The notes: a model not told the origin generated them from the sequence alone. A stretch of DNA of 64,000 nucleotides from CAWCFV01 sp963794995 (GCA_963794995.1 CAWCFV010000002.1:992001-1056000); one strand, 5' to 3'. Counted from the stretch's first letter, positions 44,665 to 54,688 are shown. Translations and numbers: made by a program.

Positions 44665-47235
44665 GTGCCCAGCGCTGCCGCCCGGATGAACGTCACGCGA
44701 GACGAGGCCCGGGCCAGGGGCCGGCTGGTCCGGGTGGCCTCGTACGACGTCGAGCTCGACCTCACCGAGGGTGAGGTCGCCTTCACCTCGGCGACGACGG
44801 TGCGCTTCGGGTGCACCGAGCCGGGGGCCGCGACCTTCGTCGACCTGGTGGCCGACGAGGTCCGCTCCGTCACGCTCAACGGGCGACCGCTCGACCCCAG
44901 GTCGGTCTTCGACGGGACCCGGATCCACCTCGACCAGCTCGAGGCGGACAACGAGCTCACCGTCCGCGCGCAGTGCCGCTACATGCACACCGGCGAGGGG
45001 CTGCACCGGTTCGTCGACCCGGTCGACAAGTCCGTCTACCTGTACACGCAGTTCCAGGTCGCCGACTCGCGCCGGGTCTTCACCGTGTTCGAGCAGCCCG
45101 ACCTCAAGGCGACCTTCGCGTTCACGGTGACCGCCCCGGACGACTGGGAGGTCGTGTCCAACGAGCCGACCCCGGCGCCGGAGCCGGCCGGGCTCGGCAA
45201 CGCGACCTGGCGGTTCGCGGCGACGCCGCGCATCTCGTCGTACGTCACGGCCCTCGTCGCCGGGCCGTACCACCGCGTCGACAGCGAGTACCGCGACGGC
45301 GACCGGGCGATCCCGATGTCGGTGTTCTGCCGCTCCTCGCTGGCACCGCACCTCGACGCCGAGGTCATCCTGGAGGAGACCCGCCAGGGCTTCGCCTACT
45401 TCGAGTCGATGTTCGGCGTGCCGTACCCGTTCAGCAAGTACGACCAGCTCTTCGTCCCGGAGTACAACTCCGGCGCGATGGAGAACGCCGGCTGCGTGAC
45501 GCTGAACGAGGACTACGTCTTCCGCTCCCGGGTGCCCGAGGTGTCCTACGAGCGACGCGCGGTGACGATCCTGCACGAGCTCGGCCACATGTGGTTCGGC
45601 GACCTCGTGACGATGACGTGGTGGGACGACCTGTGGCTCAACGAGTCGTTCGCCGAGTGGGTCAGCACCCTGGCCGCGGCCGAGGCCACCCGGTGGACGT
45701 CGGCGTGGACGACCTTCGCCAACACCGACAAGACGTGGGCCTACCGGCAGGACCAGCTGCCGTCGACCCATCCCATCGCCGCCGAGATCCACGACCTCGA
45801 GGACGTCGAGGTCAACTTCGACGGCATCACGTACGCCAAGGGCGCCGCCGTCCTGAAGCTCCTGGCGGCCTGGGTGGGCCGGGACGAGTTCACGGCCGGC
45901 ATCCAGGCCTACTTCCGGGCCTTCGCCTGGGGCAGCACCACCCTCTCCGACCTCCTGGGCAAGCTCGAGGAGACCTCGGGACGCGACCTCAAGACATGGT
46001 CCGCCGAGTGGCTGGAGACCGCCGGCGTCAACACGTTGCGGGCCGACTTCGAGACGAGTGAGGACGGCAGCTTCCGGTCGTTCGCCGTGCTGCAGTCGGC
46101 CCCGGCAGCGTGGCCCACCCTGCGCTCGCACCGGCTGGCGGTGGGCCTCTACGAACGCACAGGGGACAGGTTGGTACGCACCCACCGCGTCGAGCTGGAC
46201 GCCGTCGGCGCCCGGACCGAGGTGCCCGACCTGGTCGGTCTCCGGCGGCCCGACCTGGTGCTGGTCAACGACGACGACCTCACCTACGCCAAGGTGCGTC
46301 TGGACGAGCGCTCGCTGGAGACGCTGCGCACCTCCATCGGCCGGATCACCGACACCCTCCCCCGGTCGCTGTGCTGGTCGGCCGCGTGGGACATGACCCG
46401 CGACGCGGAGATGTCGACCCAGGACTACGTCGAGCTCGTGCTCAGCGGGGTCGCGACCGAGTCCGACAGCTCCGTGGTCCGGACGCTGCTCGCCCAGGCG
46501 AACATCGCGGTGCTGCTGTACAGCGACCCGGACCGACGCGACCTCATCCGGCGGCGGTTCGCCGACGGCCTGCTCGCGCTCGTGCACGGTGCCGACCCCG
46601 GCTCCGACTCACAGCTGCAGCTGGTCCGCGCCCTGTCCTCTGCCGCCTGCGCGGACGAGCACTTCTCGCTGCTGGGCCGGCTCCTGAGCGGCACCGAGCA
46701 GCTGCCCGGGCTGGGCATCGACACCGACCTGCGCTGGTTCCTGCTGCACCACCTGGTCGCCGCCGGCCGGGCCGGGGACGACGCGATCGACCGCGAGCTC
46801 GACGCCGACGACACCGCCGCCGGCCGTCGGCACGCCGCCGCCGCCCGCGCGGCGAGGCCGCACGCCGCGGCGAAGGCCGAGGCCTGGGCTGCCGTCCTCG
46901 ACTCGGACGAGCTGCCGAACGCGATCCAGATGGCGATCATCGGCGGCTTCGCCAAGGTGGACCAGCTCGACCTGCTGCGCCCCTACCTCGAGCCGTACTT
47001 CTCCTCCCTGACCCGGGTCTGGGAGGAGCGCACCAACGAGAGCGCGCAGATGCTGGTCATCGGGCTGTTCCCGACGCTGCTCGCCGAGCGCGCCACGGTC
47101 GACCGGGCCGACGCGTGGCTGCGGGAGCACCGCGACTCCTCCCCCGCGCTGCGCCGGCTCGTGGGCGAGGCACGCGACGGCGTGATGCGCGCCCTGCGCG
47201 CCCAGGAGGCGTCCGCGCGCTCCGGCGCCGCCTAG
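44665..47235 (+). CDS. pepN: aminopeptidase N (M1)
   Basis: 856 residues. Exopeptidase motif GAMEN (YNSGAMENAG) and zinc motif HELGHMWFGDLVT with the third ligand Glu in NESFAEWVS. The N-terminal domain begins TRDEARARGRLVRVASYDVELDLTEG. Long C-terminal helical region (ERAP1-like, to the end). Start: GTG at 44665 with GGAAGAAG 7 nt upstream, preferred to the ATG at 44686. Its TAG stop shares two bases with the stop of the convergent DUF5130 gene (CTAG). Confidence 0.97.
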   Translation: MPSAAARMNVTRDEARARGRLVRVASYDVELDLTEGEVAFTSATTVRFGCTEPGAATFVDLVADEVRSVTLNGRPLDPRSVFDGTRIHLDQLEADNELTVRAQCRYMHTGEGLHRFVDPVDKSVYLYTQFQVADSRRVFTVFEQPDLKATFAFTVTAPDDWEVVSNEPTPAPEPAGLGNATWRFAATPRISSYVTALVAGPYHRVDSEYRDGDRAIPMSVFCRSSLAPHLDAEVILEETRQGFAYFESMFGVPYPFSKYDQLFVPEYNSGAMENAGCVTLNEDYVFRSRVPEVSYERRAVTILHELGHMWFGDLVTMTWWDDLWLNESFAEWVSTLAAAEATRWTSAWTTFANTDKTWAYRQDQLPSTHPIAAEIHDLEDVEVNFDGITYAKGAAVLKLLAAWVGRDEFTAGIQAYFRAFAWGSTTLSDLLGKLEETSGRDLKTWSAEWLETAGVNTLRADFETSEDGSFRSFAVLQSAPAAWPTLRSHRLAVGLYERTGDRLVRTHRVELDAVGARTEVPDLVGLRRPDLVLVNDDDLTYAKVRLDERSLETLRTSIGRITDTLPRSLCWSAAWDMTRDAEMSTQDYVELVLSGVATESDSSVVRTLLAQANIAVLLYSDPDRRDLIRRRFADGLLALVHGADPGSDSQLQLVRALSSAACADEHFSLLGRLLSGTEQLPGLGIDTDLRWFLLHHLVAAGRAGDDAIDRELDADDTAAGRRHAAAARAARPHAAAKAEAWAAVLDSDELPNAIQMAIIGGFAKVDQLDLLRPYLEPYFSSLTRVWEERTNESAQMLVIGLFPTLLAERATVDRADAWLREHRDSSPALRRLVGEARDGVMRALRAQEASARSGAA

Positions 47236-47976
47236 CCGGAGGCCGGGCTCTCGGTGTGCAGCGACCGCGGCGTCTGGGTGTGCTCGGCGAGCGCCAGCAC
47301 CCCGGAGGAGATGCCGCCGGCGAGGTCGCCGGCCTGGAACGCCGAGGTCATCGTCATCGCCGCCAGCCCCGCCGCCCGGTCGTCGAGCCGGCGACGGACC
47401 TCCGAGCCCGTGACGATCTCGACGCGGCGCGCGCCCGGGTCGACCGCCACCAGGACGGTGCGCACGGCCTCCTCGCCCAGGGCCCCGTGCAGGGTCAGCG
47501 CGGTCGCCCGGCTGTCCCCCTCGAGGGTGCCGACGTAGACCGAGACGGGCAGCTGCGACTGCTGCCTGGCCAGCCTGATGGCCCGCACCACGTCGTCCTG
47601 CTGACGGGCCGAGAACGCGTCACCAGCGGGCACTCGCGCCACCCCCTCCGGCGGTCGCCGCCGCGGTTCGCACCGCGGTGTCGGCATCGTCCGGCCCGTT
47701 GAACCACACCGGCGCCGCCCACCAGCCCAGACCGGGCCGGTAGCGCGGGCCGCGGGCCATCGAGGGCGCGGACACGAGCACCACGACCGCCGCGAACAGC
47801 ACGGCGGGGATGCCGACGAAGACCAGCAGGGTCTGGAGGACGGAGAGCCCGCCACCCGGCTGCTGGCCGTCGTCGAGGTTCGCGGCGTACGCGGGGGCGC
47901 CGGCCAGGACGGTAGAGAGCAGGACGACGCAGGCGGCGGCCGTGGCCGTGGCGCTGCGCAGGAGTCGTGCGGTCAC
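47232..47976 (-). CDS. DUF5130 membrane protein, one frameshift
   Basis: Corrected length 247 residues. Signal-like N-terminus (ATAAACVVLLSTVLAGAPAYA) and a membrane helix (LVFVGIPAVLFAAVVVLVS), then a DUF5130 / TPM-like domain: GDAFSARQQDDVVRAIRLA, LPVSVYVGTLEGDSR, AVRTVLVAVDPGARRVEIVTG and DLAGGISSGVLALAEH. The frame breaks at about 47623-47626 before GDAFSAR; removing one base gives SARGDAFSARQ. Equivalent to the Rv2468c position. Function unknown; TPM domains relate to acid phosphatases and membrane repair. Convergent with pepN, stop codons overlapping as CTAG. Confidence 0.72.
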
Positions 47977-47988
47977 GGGGGAACCGTA

Positions 47989-50136
47989 CTAGGAGACCGG
48001 GCCGCCGCGGACCGCGGCGGCCAGCGTGGCGGCGAGGTCCCCGGCGTCCCCGCCGAGCAGGTCGTCCAGGAGCACCGGCTTGCCGTCGCCGTCGGCCAGC
48101 GGGAGCCGCCAGTTCGGGTACTCGACGTGCGTGCCGGGCTGGTTCATGGCCCGGACCTCACCGACCGCGTCGGTGAGCGCGACGCCGAGCAGCCGGCTGG
48201 GTGTCACGGCGAGTGCCCGGTGCAGCGCGGCGACGACGGCAGGAACGTCGTCGACCGCGCCGGGGGCCAGCCAGCCCCGCTGCACCAGCAGGTCCCGCCA
48301 CGACGCTCGGTCGGCCTCGTCGACCTGCCGCTCCTCGTCGACCGACCGGGTCAGCAGCCCCAGCTGGTCGCGGATCCGGATGTGCTCGCCGGCGAGGTAG
48401 CCGGCGGTCGGCGGCAGGTCGTGGGTGGTGACCGACGCCAGGCACAGCCGCCGCCAGGTCTCGGGCGGGCGGGGGTCCCCGTGCTCGTCCCGCTCGAACC
48501 ACAGGATCGAGGTGCCGAGGACGCCGCGGTCGGCCAGGTAGTCGCGCACCCACGGCTCGACGGTGCCGAGGTCCTCGCCCACGACCACGGCCCCCGCGCG
48601 CCAGGCCTCCAGGGCGAGGATGCCCACCAGCGCCTCGTGGTCGAAGCGCACGTAGGCCCCCTCTGCGGCCGACCGTCCCTCGGGGATCCACCAGAGCCGG
48701 AACAGCCCGATGATGTGGTCGACCCGCACCCCGCCGGAGTGGCGGAGCACGGTGCGCAGCATGTCGCGGTAGGGCGCGTAGCCCGCCTCGGCGAGCCGGT
48801 CCGGGCGCCACGGGGGCTGCGACCAGTCCTGCCCGACCTGGTTGAACGCGTCCGGCGGGGCACCGACCGTGACGCCGCGCGCCATGACGTCCTGCAGCGC
48901 CCAGGTGTCGGCCCCGTCTGGGTGAACGCCGACAGCGAGGTCGTGGACGATGCCGAGCGGCATCCCGGCCGACCGGGCCCGCGCCTGCGCGGCGGCGAGC
49001 TGCTCGTCGAGCACCCACTGCAGCCAGCAGTAGAAGTCGACCCGGTCGGCCAGCTCCGCGCGGGCCGCGTCCACCGCTGCGGACCGGGGGTCGCGCAGGG
49101 GCTCGTCCCACGCGCTCCACACCTCGCCGTGCACCTCGGCCAGCGCACACCAGGTCGCGAAGTCGACCAGGCCGACACCCTCGCGGTCGAGGAAGTCGCG
49201 GTAGTCGGCGTCGCGCCCGGGGCTCCGGGGCACCGCGTGGAGCAGCGTCAGCGCCGAGCGCTTCGCCTCCCAGACGGCGTCACGGTCGAGCAGGTCGGTG
49301 GTGCGGCTCACGGCGCGCTGCAGCAGCGCGGTCCGCTCGATCTCGGCGCGCACGGCCCCGCCGAGGTAGGCGTGCTCGGGCACGTCCTCGACGCGCACGT
49401 ACAGCGGGCTGACGAACCGACGGGTCACCGGCAGGTAGGGCGAGGGCTCGACCGGCACCGCGGGCGACGGCGCGTGCAGCGGGTTGACCAGGACGAAGCC
49501 GGCCCCCAGCTCCTGCCCCGCCCAGCGCGACAGCTCGGCCAGGTCCGCGAGGTCACCCTGGCCCCAGGACCGCTTGGACCGCACGGAGTAGAGCTGGGTC
49601 GTCAGGCCCCACGTCGCCGGCCCGTCCGCGACCGACGGCGCGAGCTCCAGCCGGTCGGGAGTGACGACCAGTGCGACCCGGGCCTTCTCGACCCGCTGCT
49701 CGCCCACGACCGCGACGAGCTCGTGCCAGCCGATCGGGAGGTCGCCGGGAAGCAGGACGGTGGCCTCGCCGACCTGCGCGCCGTCGACCTCGCGGGGCTC
49801 GACCCAGCGGTCGACCTGCTCCAGGTCGACCCGGCCGCCGTCCTCGAGCCGGACGTGCACCGCCAGCGGCGCGCGGTGCGGGACGTGGACCGGCACCTCG
49901 GTCGGCCGTCCGGAGCGGGTGACGACGCAGGGCGGCAGGGTGCGCCGCCACGGCGCCGTCCGCACGGCCTCGAGGGAGGCCGCCACCGACTCCTCGGACG
50001 AGGCCGGGACGCCGAGCGCGGCCAGCACCGCCTCCACCGACTCGCGGGACGCCTCGGTGTGCCGGCCCTGCCAGTCCCAGAAGTCGGTGGCCACGCCGTG
50101 GGCCTGGGCGAGCGCGACGACGTCCGGGGGGAGCAC
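47989..50136 (-). CDS. malQ: 4-alpha-glucanotransferase (amylomaltase)
   Basis: 715 residues, GH77, with an N-terminal extension (about 1-150) typical of the actinobacterial MalQ. Catalytic nucleophile in VRVDHIIGLFRLWWIP, acid/base in VVGEDLGTV, stabilising acid in TTHDLPPTAGYLAG. Transfers maltosyl units to build or break maltodextrins. GTG start with TAGGCT 6 nt upstream, leaderless. Together with the alpha-glucosidase (55150) it may serve glycogen or maltodextrin turnover. Inserted in the pepN-DUF5130-HNH gene order relative to mycobacteria. Confidence 0.95.
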   Translation of the reverse strand: MLPPDVVALAQAHGVATDFWDWQGRHTEASRESVEAVLAALGVPASSEESVAASLEAVRTAPWRRTLPPCVVTRSGRPTEVPVHVPHRAPLAVHVRLEDGGRVDLEQVDRWVEPREVDGAQVGEATVLLPGDLPIGWHELVAVVGEQRVEKARVALVVTPDRLELAPSVADGPATWGLTTQLYSVRSKRSWGQGDLADLAELSRWAGQELGAGFVLVNPLHAPSPAVPVEPSPYLPVTRRFVSPLYVRVEDVPEHAYLGGAVRAEIERTALLQRAVSRTTDLLDRDAVWEAKRSALTLLHAVPRSPGRDADYRDFLDREGVGLVDFATWCALAEVHGEVWSAWDEPLRDPRSAAVDAARAELADRVDFYCWLQWVLDEQLAAAQARARSAGMPLGIVHDLAVGVHPDGADTWALQDVMARGVTVGAPPDAFNQVGQDWSQPPWRPDRLAEAGYAPYRDMLRTVLRHSGGVRVDHIIGLFRLWWIPEGRSAAEGAYVRFDHEALVGILALEAWRAGAVVVGEDLGTVEPWVRDYLADRGVLGTSILWFERDEHGDPRPPETWRRLCLASVTTHDLPPTAGYLAGEHIRIRDQLGLLTRSVDEERQVDEADRASWRDLLVQRGWLAPGAVDDVPAVVAALHRALAVTPSRLLGVALTDAVGEVRAMNQPGTHVEYPNWRLPLADGDGKPVLLDDLLGGDAGDLAATLAAAVRGGPVS

Positions 50137-50148
50137 CCGCCGAGCCTA
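50137..50148 (-). promoter_or_regulatory. -10 box of malQ, leaderless start
   Basis: TAGGCT at 50148-50143, 6 nt, GTG at 50136. Confidence 0.5.
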
Positions 50149-50160
50149 GGTGCTCCGCGG

Positions 50161-50685
50161 TCAGGCCGAGACGACGCCGGTCGCGCTGTCGGCGCCGTAC
50201 GCCGCGAGGTACGGCGCCCAGCTCGGGTCGGAGCGGCCGGTGCCGAGGACCCGCCACGCGCTGCCCTGCGGCTCCCGGGGCGGGTGCAGCCGCCAGCCGA
50301 TCTCGGAGACCGTGCGGTCCGCCTTGACGTGGTTGCACCGGCGGCACGCGGACACGACGTTGCCCCACTCGTGCCGGCCGCCGCGGCTGCGCGGGACGAC
50401 GTGGTCGATGCTCGTGGCCGGGACGCCGCAGTAGACGCACCGCCCGCCGTCGCGCACGAAGACGGCCCGTCGCGTGAGCGGGACCGGGCCGCGGTAGGGG
50501 AGGCGGACGTAGCGCGTGAGGCGGACGACGGCCGGGGCCCGCAGCTCGAGCGTCGAGCTGTGCAGCACGAGGTCGGACTGCTCGACCGCCACCGCCTTGC
50601 GCATCAGCACGAGCAGCAGCGCCCGGCGCGCGGGCACGACACAGAGCGGCTCGTACGTCGCGTTGAGCACGAGTGCGTGGCCCAT
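50161..50685 (-). CDS. HNH endonuclease family protein
   Basis: 174 residues. HNH domain at about 95-140: RCVYCGVPATSIDHVVPRSRGGRHEWGNVVSACRRCNHVKADR, with the first His in IDHVVPRS, two CxxC zinc knuckles, and the third HNH histidine in CNHVK. (Only the ends are listed to keep short: CVYCG, DHVVPRSRGG, CRRCNH.) N-terminal LVLNATYEPLCVVPARRALLLVL is typical of the Rv2469c family. Probably a metal-dependent nuclease of unknown target. ATG at 50685 preceded by GGAGG; upstream extensions lack this. Confidence 0.85.
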   Translation of the reverse strand: MGHALVLNATYEPLCVVPARRALLLVLMRKAVAVEQSDLVLHSSTLELRAPAVVRLTRYVRLPYRGPVPLTRRAVFVRDGGRCVYCGVPATSIDHVVPRSRGGRHEWGNVVSACRRCNHVKADRTVSEIGWRLHPPREPQGSAWRVLGTGRSDPSWAPYLAAYGADSATGVVSA

Positions 50686-50793
50686 CGGCGCCTCCGGCGG
50701 ACGGACCCGGCACGTGGCCCGCGCCGGGTCGGCTCGGATCAGTGTGACCTGAGACACGGCTCGGGCGCCACCGACCCGGCCGGGAGCGGCGGA

Positions 50794-50806
50794 TACGGTG
50801 ACCGCC
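50794..50806 (+). promoter_or_regulatory. -10 box of the S9 peptidase gene, leaderless start
   Basis: TACGGT at 50794-50799, 7 nt, ATG at 50807. Confidence 0.5.
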
Positions 50807-52915
50807 ATGACGAGCCCCGCCTATCCCGAGGCCCGCCGCAGCGACGACGCGGACACCCTGCACGGCACGGTCGTCCCGGACCCCTACCGGTGGCTCGAGG
50901 ACCCGACGACCGAGGAGTCGGTCGCCTGGCTCGCAGCCCAGGACGCGCTGCTCGCCCCGGGCGGCCCGCACGGCGACCTGCCCGGCCGCACCCGGGTCGC
51001 GGCACGGATCGCCGAGCTGCTCGGTGCCGGCACCGTCGGCGCGCCGGCCTGGCGCGGCCGGCGGCAGTTCTTCATGCGCCGGTCCGCCGAGCAGGAGCAC
51101 GCGGTACTGCTCACCGTCGACCCCGACGGCACCGAGCGCGTCCTCGTGGACCCGGTCGCGGTGGACCCCACGGGCGGCACGACGCTCGACGCGTGGCAGC
51201 CGTCCAAGGAGGGCGACCGGCTCGCCTACCAGCTCTCCGCCGGGGGCACCGAGGAGTCGCTCCTGCACGTGGTCGACGTGGCCACCGGTGCACTCCTCGA
51301 GGACCCGATCGACCGGACGCGCTACTCCCCCGTCGCCTGGCTCCCCGGCGGGGACACCTACTACTACGTGCGCCGGGTCGCGCCGGAGCTCGTGCCGGAC
51401 GGCGACGAGCAGTACCACCGGCGGGTCTGGCTGCACCGGGTCGGCGCCGACCCGGCCGACGACGTCGAGATCCTCGGTGCCGACCTCGACCGCACCAGCT
51501 ACTTCGGCGTGACCGTGTCCATGGACGGCCGGTGGCTGGTCATCGGCGCCGCGTCGGGGACCGCGCCGCGCAACGACCTCTGGCTGGCCGACCTCTCGGC
51601 CGGCCGGCCGGAGGCGCCCGAGCTCTACGTCGTCCAGCAGGGGGTCGACGCGAGCACCTCGATGCACGTCGGCCGCGACGGCCGCGTGTACCTGTTCACC
51701 GACCGCGGGGCCTCACGCGGCCGGCTGATGGTGACGACGCCCGACGCCCCGGCGTTCGAGTCGTGGACCGACCTGGTGCCCGAGGACGACGAGGCGGTGC
51801 TCGAGGGCTACGCGATCCTCGACGGGGCGGGGCCGGACGGGTCGCCGCCGGCGAACGGCGGCACCCTGCTGTGCGTCTGGACCCGGCACGCGGTGAGCGA
51901 GCTCACGACCCATGCGCTCGACACCGGCGAGCGCCTGGGCAGCGTGCCGCTGCCGGGCGTGGGCTCGGTGACCGGGGTCGCCGAGCGGCCCGAGGGCGGC
52001 CACGAGGCGTGGTTCGGCTACACCGACCATGTCGTGCCGGCGTCGGTCTACCGCTACGACGCCAGCACGGGCGAGACCGTCCTGTGGGCCGAGGCGCCCG
52101 GCCGGGTCGAGGTGCCGGAGGTCCACTCGCGGCAGGTGGAGTTCACCTCTGCCGACGGCACGACCGTCCGGATGCTGGTGCTCGCGCCGGCCAAGGAGCC
52201 CGACCGGCCGCGACCCACCATCCTGTACGGCTACGGCGGCTTCAGCATCCCGATGACCCCCGGGTACTCCGCCGGGGCGCTGGCGTGGGTCGAGGCCGGC
52301 GGGGTCTACGCCGTCGCCAACCTGCGGGGCGGCTCCGAGGAGGGCGAGCAGTGGCATCGCGACGGAATGCGGGACCGCAAGCAGAACACCTTCGACGACT
52401 TCCACGCGGCGGCCGAGCGGCTGGTGGCCGACGGGTGGACGGCCTCTGACCGGCTCGCCGTCTCGGGCGGGTCCAACGGCGGGCTGCTCGTCGGAGCGGC
52501 CATCACCCAGCGCCCCGAGCTGTTCGCCGCGGCGGTCTGCTCGGCGCCGCTGCTCGACATGGTCCGCTACGAGAAGTTCGGCCTGGGTGCCACCTGGAGC
52601 GACGAGTACGGCAGCGCCGGCGACCCCGAGGAGCTCGGCTGGCTGCTCGGCTACTCGCCGTACCACCACGTCAGGGACGGCGTCGACTACCCCGCCGTGC
52701 TGTTCACGGTCTTCGACGGCGACACCCGGGTCGACCCCATGCACGCCCGCAAGATGTGCGCGGCCCTCCAGCACGCGACGTCGGGGACACGCCCGGTGCT
52801 GCTCCGTCGCGAGGGTGACGTCGGTCACGGCGCCCGCGCGCTGAGCCGGTCGGTGGCGCTCACCGCGGACACGCTCGCCTTCGCCGCGCGGTGGACCGGT
52901 CTGGACCTCGGCTGA
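50807..52915 (+). CDS. prolyl oligopeptidase family serine peptidase (S9)
   Basis: 702 residues. N-terminal beta-propeller (about 70-410) and C-terminal alpha/beta hydrolase: nucleophile in VSGGSNGGLLVG, acid in VFDGDTRVDPMHA, His in EGDVGHGAR. Start DTLHGTVVPDPYRWLEDP is typical of prolyl oligopeptidases. Cytoplasmic, cleaves short proline-containing peptides. Probably a complement to pepN in peptide turnover. No signal peptide. Confidence 0.93.
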   Translation: MTSPAYPEARRSDDADTLHGTVVPDPYRWLEDPTTEESVAWLAAQDALLAPGGPHGDLPGRTRVAARIAELLGAGTVGAPAWRGRRQFFMRRSAEQEHAVLLTVDPDGTERVLVDPVAVDPTGGTTLDAWQPSKEGDRLAYQLSAGGTEESLLHVVDVATGALLEDPIDRTRYSPVAWLPGGDTYYYVRRVAPELVPDGDEQYHRRVWLHRVGADPADDVEILGADLDRTSYFGVTVSMDGRWLVIGAASGTAPRNDLWLADLSAGRPEAPELYVVQQGVDASTSMHVGRDGRVYLFTDRGASRGRLMVTTPDAPAFESWTDLVPEDDEAVLEGYAILDGAGPDGSPPANGGTLLCVWTRHAVSELTTHALDTGERLGSVPLPGVGSVTGVAERPEGGHEAWFGYTDHVVPASVYRYDASTGETVLWAEAPGRVEVPEVHSRQVEFTSADGTTVRMLVLAPAKEPDRPRPTILYGYGGFSIPMTPGYSAGALAWVEAGGVYAVANLRGGSEEGEQWHRDGMRDRKQNTFDDFHAAAERLVADGWTASDRLAVSGGSNGGLLVGAAITQRPELFAAAVCSAPLLDMVRYEKFGLGATWSDEYGSAGDPEELGWLLGYSPYHHVRDGVDYPAVLFTVFDGDTRVDPMHARKMCAALQHATSGTRPVLLRREGDVGHGARALSRSVALTADTLAFAARWTGLDLG

Positions 52916-52993
52916 CCGGTCCCCGGCTCGCTCGCGTGCGGCCCGCCGGTCGGTAGTGTCGGGCCGGTCCCGCCTCCGACCGAAAGGCTCTCC

Positions 52994-54154
52994 GTGGCTC
53001 TGGCGCTCTCGCCGGTCGCCGGCCTGATCGACGCCGACACCACCGACTGCACCACGCAGGACGGCACGCTGTGCCGACTGGTCTACAAGACGACCGGCGA
53101 GCGCTGGCTCGCCGAGTCCTCGGACTGGCTGGTCGCCAAGCCGCTGAAGATCCTGCTCATCGTCGCCGTGGCCGTGGTGCTCCGCGCGCTGGTCGCGCGG
53201 GTCATCAAGCGGGTCGCGACGAGGGCGTCGGAGGGGAGCCTGCCCGGCCTGCTGGCCCGCGGGCGCGGCTCGGCGCTGCTGCAGAGCTCGGCACTGATGT
53301 CCGAGCGGCGGACCCAGCGCGCCGCGACCATGGGGTCGGTCCTGGGCTCGATCGCCACCGGGGTCATCGCGAGCATCGCGCTGATCATGGTGATCGCCGA
53401 GCTCGGAGTGAGCATCGCGCCCCTGATCGCCAGCGCCGGCATCGTCGGCGTCGCGCTCGGCTTCGGTGCGCAGAGCCTGGTCAAGGACTTCCTGTCCGGG
53501 ATCTTCATGATCCTGGAGGACCAGTACGGCGTCGGCGACGTCATCGACGCCGGTGACGCGTCCGGGGTGGTCGAGGCGGTCGGCCTGCGGGTGACCCGCC
53601 TGCGCGACGTCAGCGGGGTCGTCTGGTACCTGCGCAACGGTGAGATCCCGCGCGTCGGCAACATGAGCCAGGGCTGGGCCCGCGCGGTACTCGACATCGG
53701 GATCGCCTACCACGAGGACGTGGCCCGGGTCCGCGCGCTGATCCTCGAGACGGCCCAGGAGCTCTACGCCGACGAGGACTACCGCGACCTCGTCCTCGAC
53801 GAGCCGGAGGTGTGGGGCGTCGAGGCCCTGGAGCACGACGCCATCGTGATCCGGCTCGTCGCCAAGACCCAGCCGCTGCAGCAGTGGGCGGTCGCCCGTG
53901 CCCTGCGTGAGCGCATCAAGGCGATGTTCGACGAGCAGGGCATCGAGATCCCGTTCCCGCAGCGCACGGTGTGGATGCGGACCGAGGGCCCGGGCAGCGA
54001 CGCGGGCGCCGAGCCCGGCGCACGGCCAGCGTCCGCCTCGCGCGGCGAGCAGGCGACGGCCTCGCGCCAGCAGGTGCGCTCCGAGTACACCGGCGAGACG
54101 GCTCCCGTGGTCGACGAGACGGCGGACCAGAAGAACGACATCCGCGGTACCTGA
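52994..54154 (+). CDS. MscS-family mechanosensitive ion channel
   Basis: 386 residues. About three to four membrane helices; after a first helix (LKILLIVAVAVVLRALVARVI) the pore-lining region is VIASIALIMVIAELGVSIAPL, ASAGIVGVALGFGAQSLVKDFLSGIFMI. The MscS beta domain contains DQYGVGDVIDAGDASGVVEAVGLRVTRLRD. Long acidic/Ala-rich C-terminal tail (about 330-386) is likely disordered. Opens on membrane tension after hypo-osmotic shock. GTG start at 52994, GAAAGG upstream; TAGTGT at 52953-52958 may be its -10. Confidence 0.93.
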   Translation: MALALSPVAGLIDADTTDCTTQDGTLCRLVYKTTGERWLAESSDWLVAKPLKILLIVAVAVVLRALVARVIKRVATRASEGSLPGLLARGRGSALLQSSALMSERRTQRAATMGSVLGSIATGVIASIALIMVIAELGVSIAPLIASAGIVGVALGFGAQSLVKDFLSGIFMILEDQYGVGDVIDAGDASGVVEAVGLRVTRLRDVSGVVWYLRNGEIPRVGNMSQGWARAVLDIGIAYHEDVARVRALILETAQELYADEDYRDLVLDEPEVWGVEALEHDAIVIRLVAKTQPLQQWAVARALRERIKAMFDEQGIEIPFPQRTVWMRTEGPGSDAGAEPGARPASASRGEQATASRQQVRSEYTGETAPVVDETADQKNDIRGT

Positions 54155-54160
54155 CCGGCA

Positions 54161-54182
54161 GCCCCCGGGTGAGCCCGGGGGC
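54161..54182. terminator. bidirectional hairpin between mscS and osmC
   Basis: Perfect 9-bp GC stem (54161-54169 with 54174-54182), 4-nt loop, placed between two convergent genes (mscS stop 54154, osmC stop 54201). No U-tract. Confidence 0.65.
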
Positions 54183-54200
54183 CGCCCGCGCAGCCGGACG

Positions 54201-54626
54201 TCAGGCCAGGGAGACGTCCGCGGTGACCGTCGTGCCCGAGAGCGCGCGGCTGACCGGGCAGTTGGTCTTCGCCAGCTCGGCGAAGGGCGCCAGGTCCTCG
54301 GCCGAGATCCCCGTGACGGCCGCGCGGCTGGTCAGGTGGATGGCGGTGATGCCCTGACCGGGCTGGAACGTGACGGCCGCCTGGGTGTCCACCGTCTCGA
54401 CGGTGTGACCACCCTTGGTGAGCTCGTTGGACAGCGACATGGAGAAGCACGTCGAGTGCGCCGCCGCGATCAGCTCCTCGGGGCTGGTGACCCCGTTCGG
54501 CTCCTCGGTGCGGGCCGGCCAGCTGACGTCGTACGTGCCGATGCCGGACGAGTCGAGCGAGACGCGGCCCTTGCCGTCGAGCAGCGAGCCCTCCCAGTGG
54601 GCGGTGGCGGTACGAGTGGCGGCCAT
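54201..54626 (-). CDS. osmC: OsmC/Ohr-family peroxiredoxin
   Basis: 141 residues. OsmC start ATARWEGSLLDGKGRVSLDS-like (ATAHWEGSLLDGKGRVSL), conserved PEELIAAAHSTCFSMSLS with the peroxidatic Cys and NCPVSRALSGTTV with the resolving Cys. Reduces organic hydroperoxides with lipoamide or thiols. ATG at 54626 with GGAAGGA upstream. It belongs to the OsmC rather than the Ohr type by the AHSTCF block, but the distinction is not strict. Confidence 0.93.
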   Translation of the reverse strand: MAATRTATAHWEGSLLDGKGRVSLDSSGIGTYDVSWPARTEEPNGVTSPEELIAAAHSTCFSMSLSNELTKGGHTVETVDTQAAVTFQPGQGITAIHLTSRAAVTGISAEDLAPFAELAKTNCPVSRALSGTTVTADVSLA

Positions 54627-54688
54627 GCGTGGTCCTTCCGTCGGACGAGCGGGACGTGCGGGCGCGTTCGGCCCTCGCCCAGACATGA

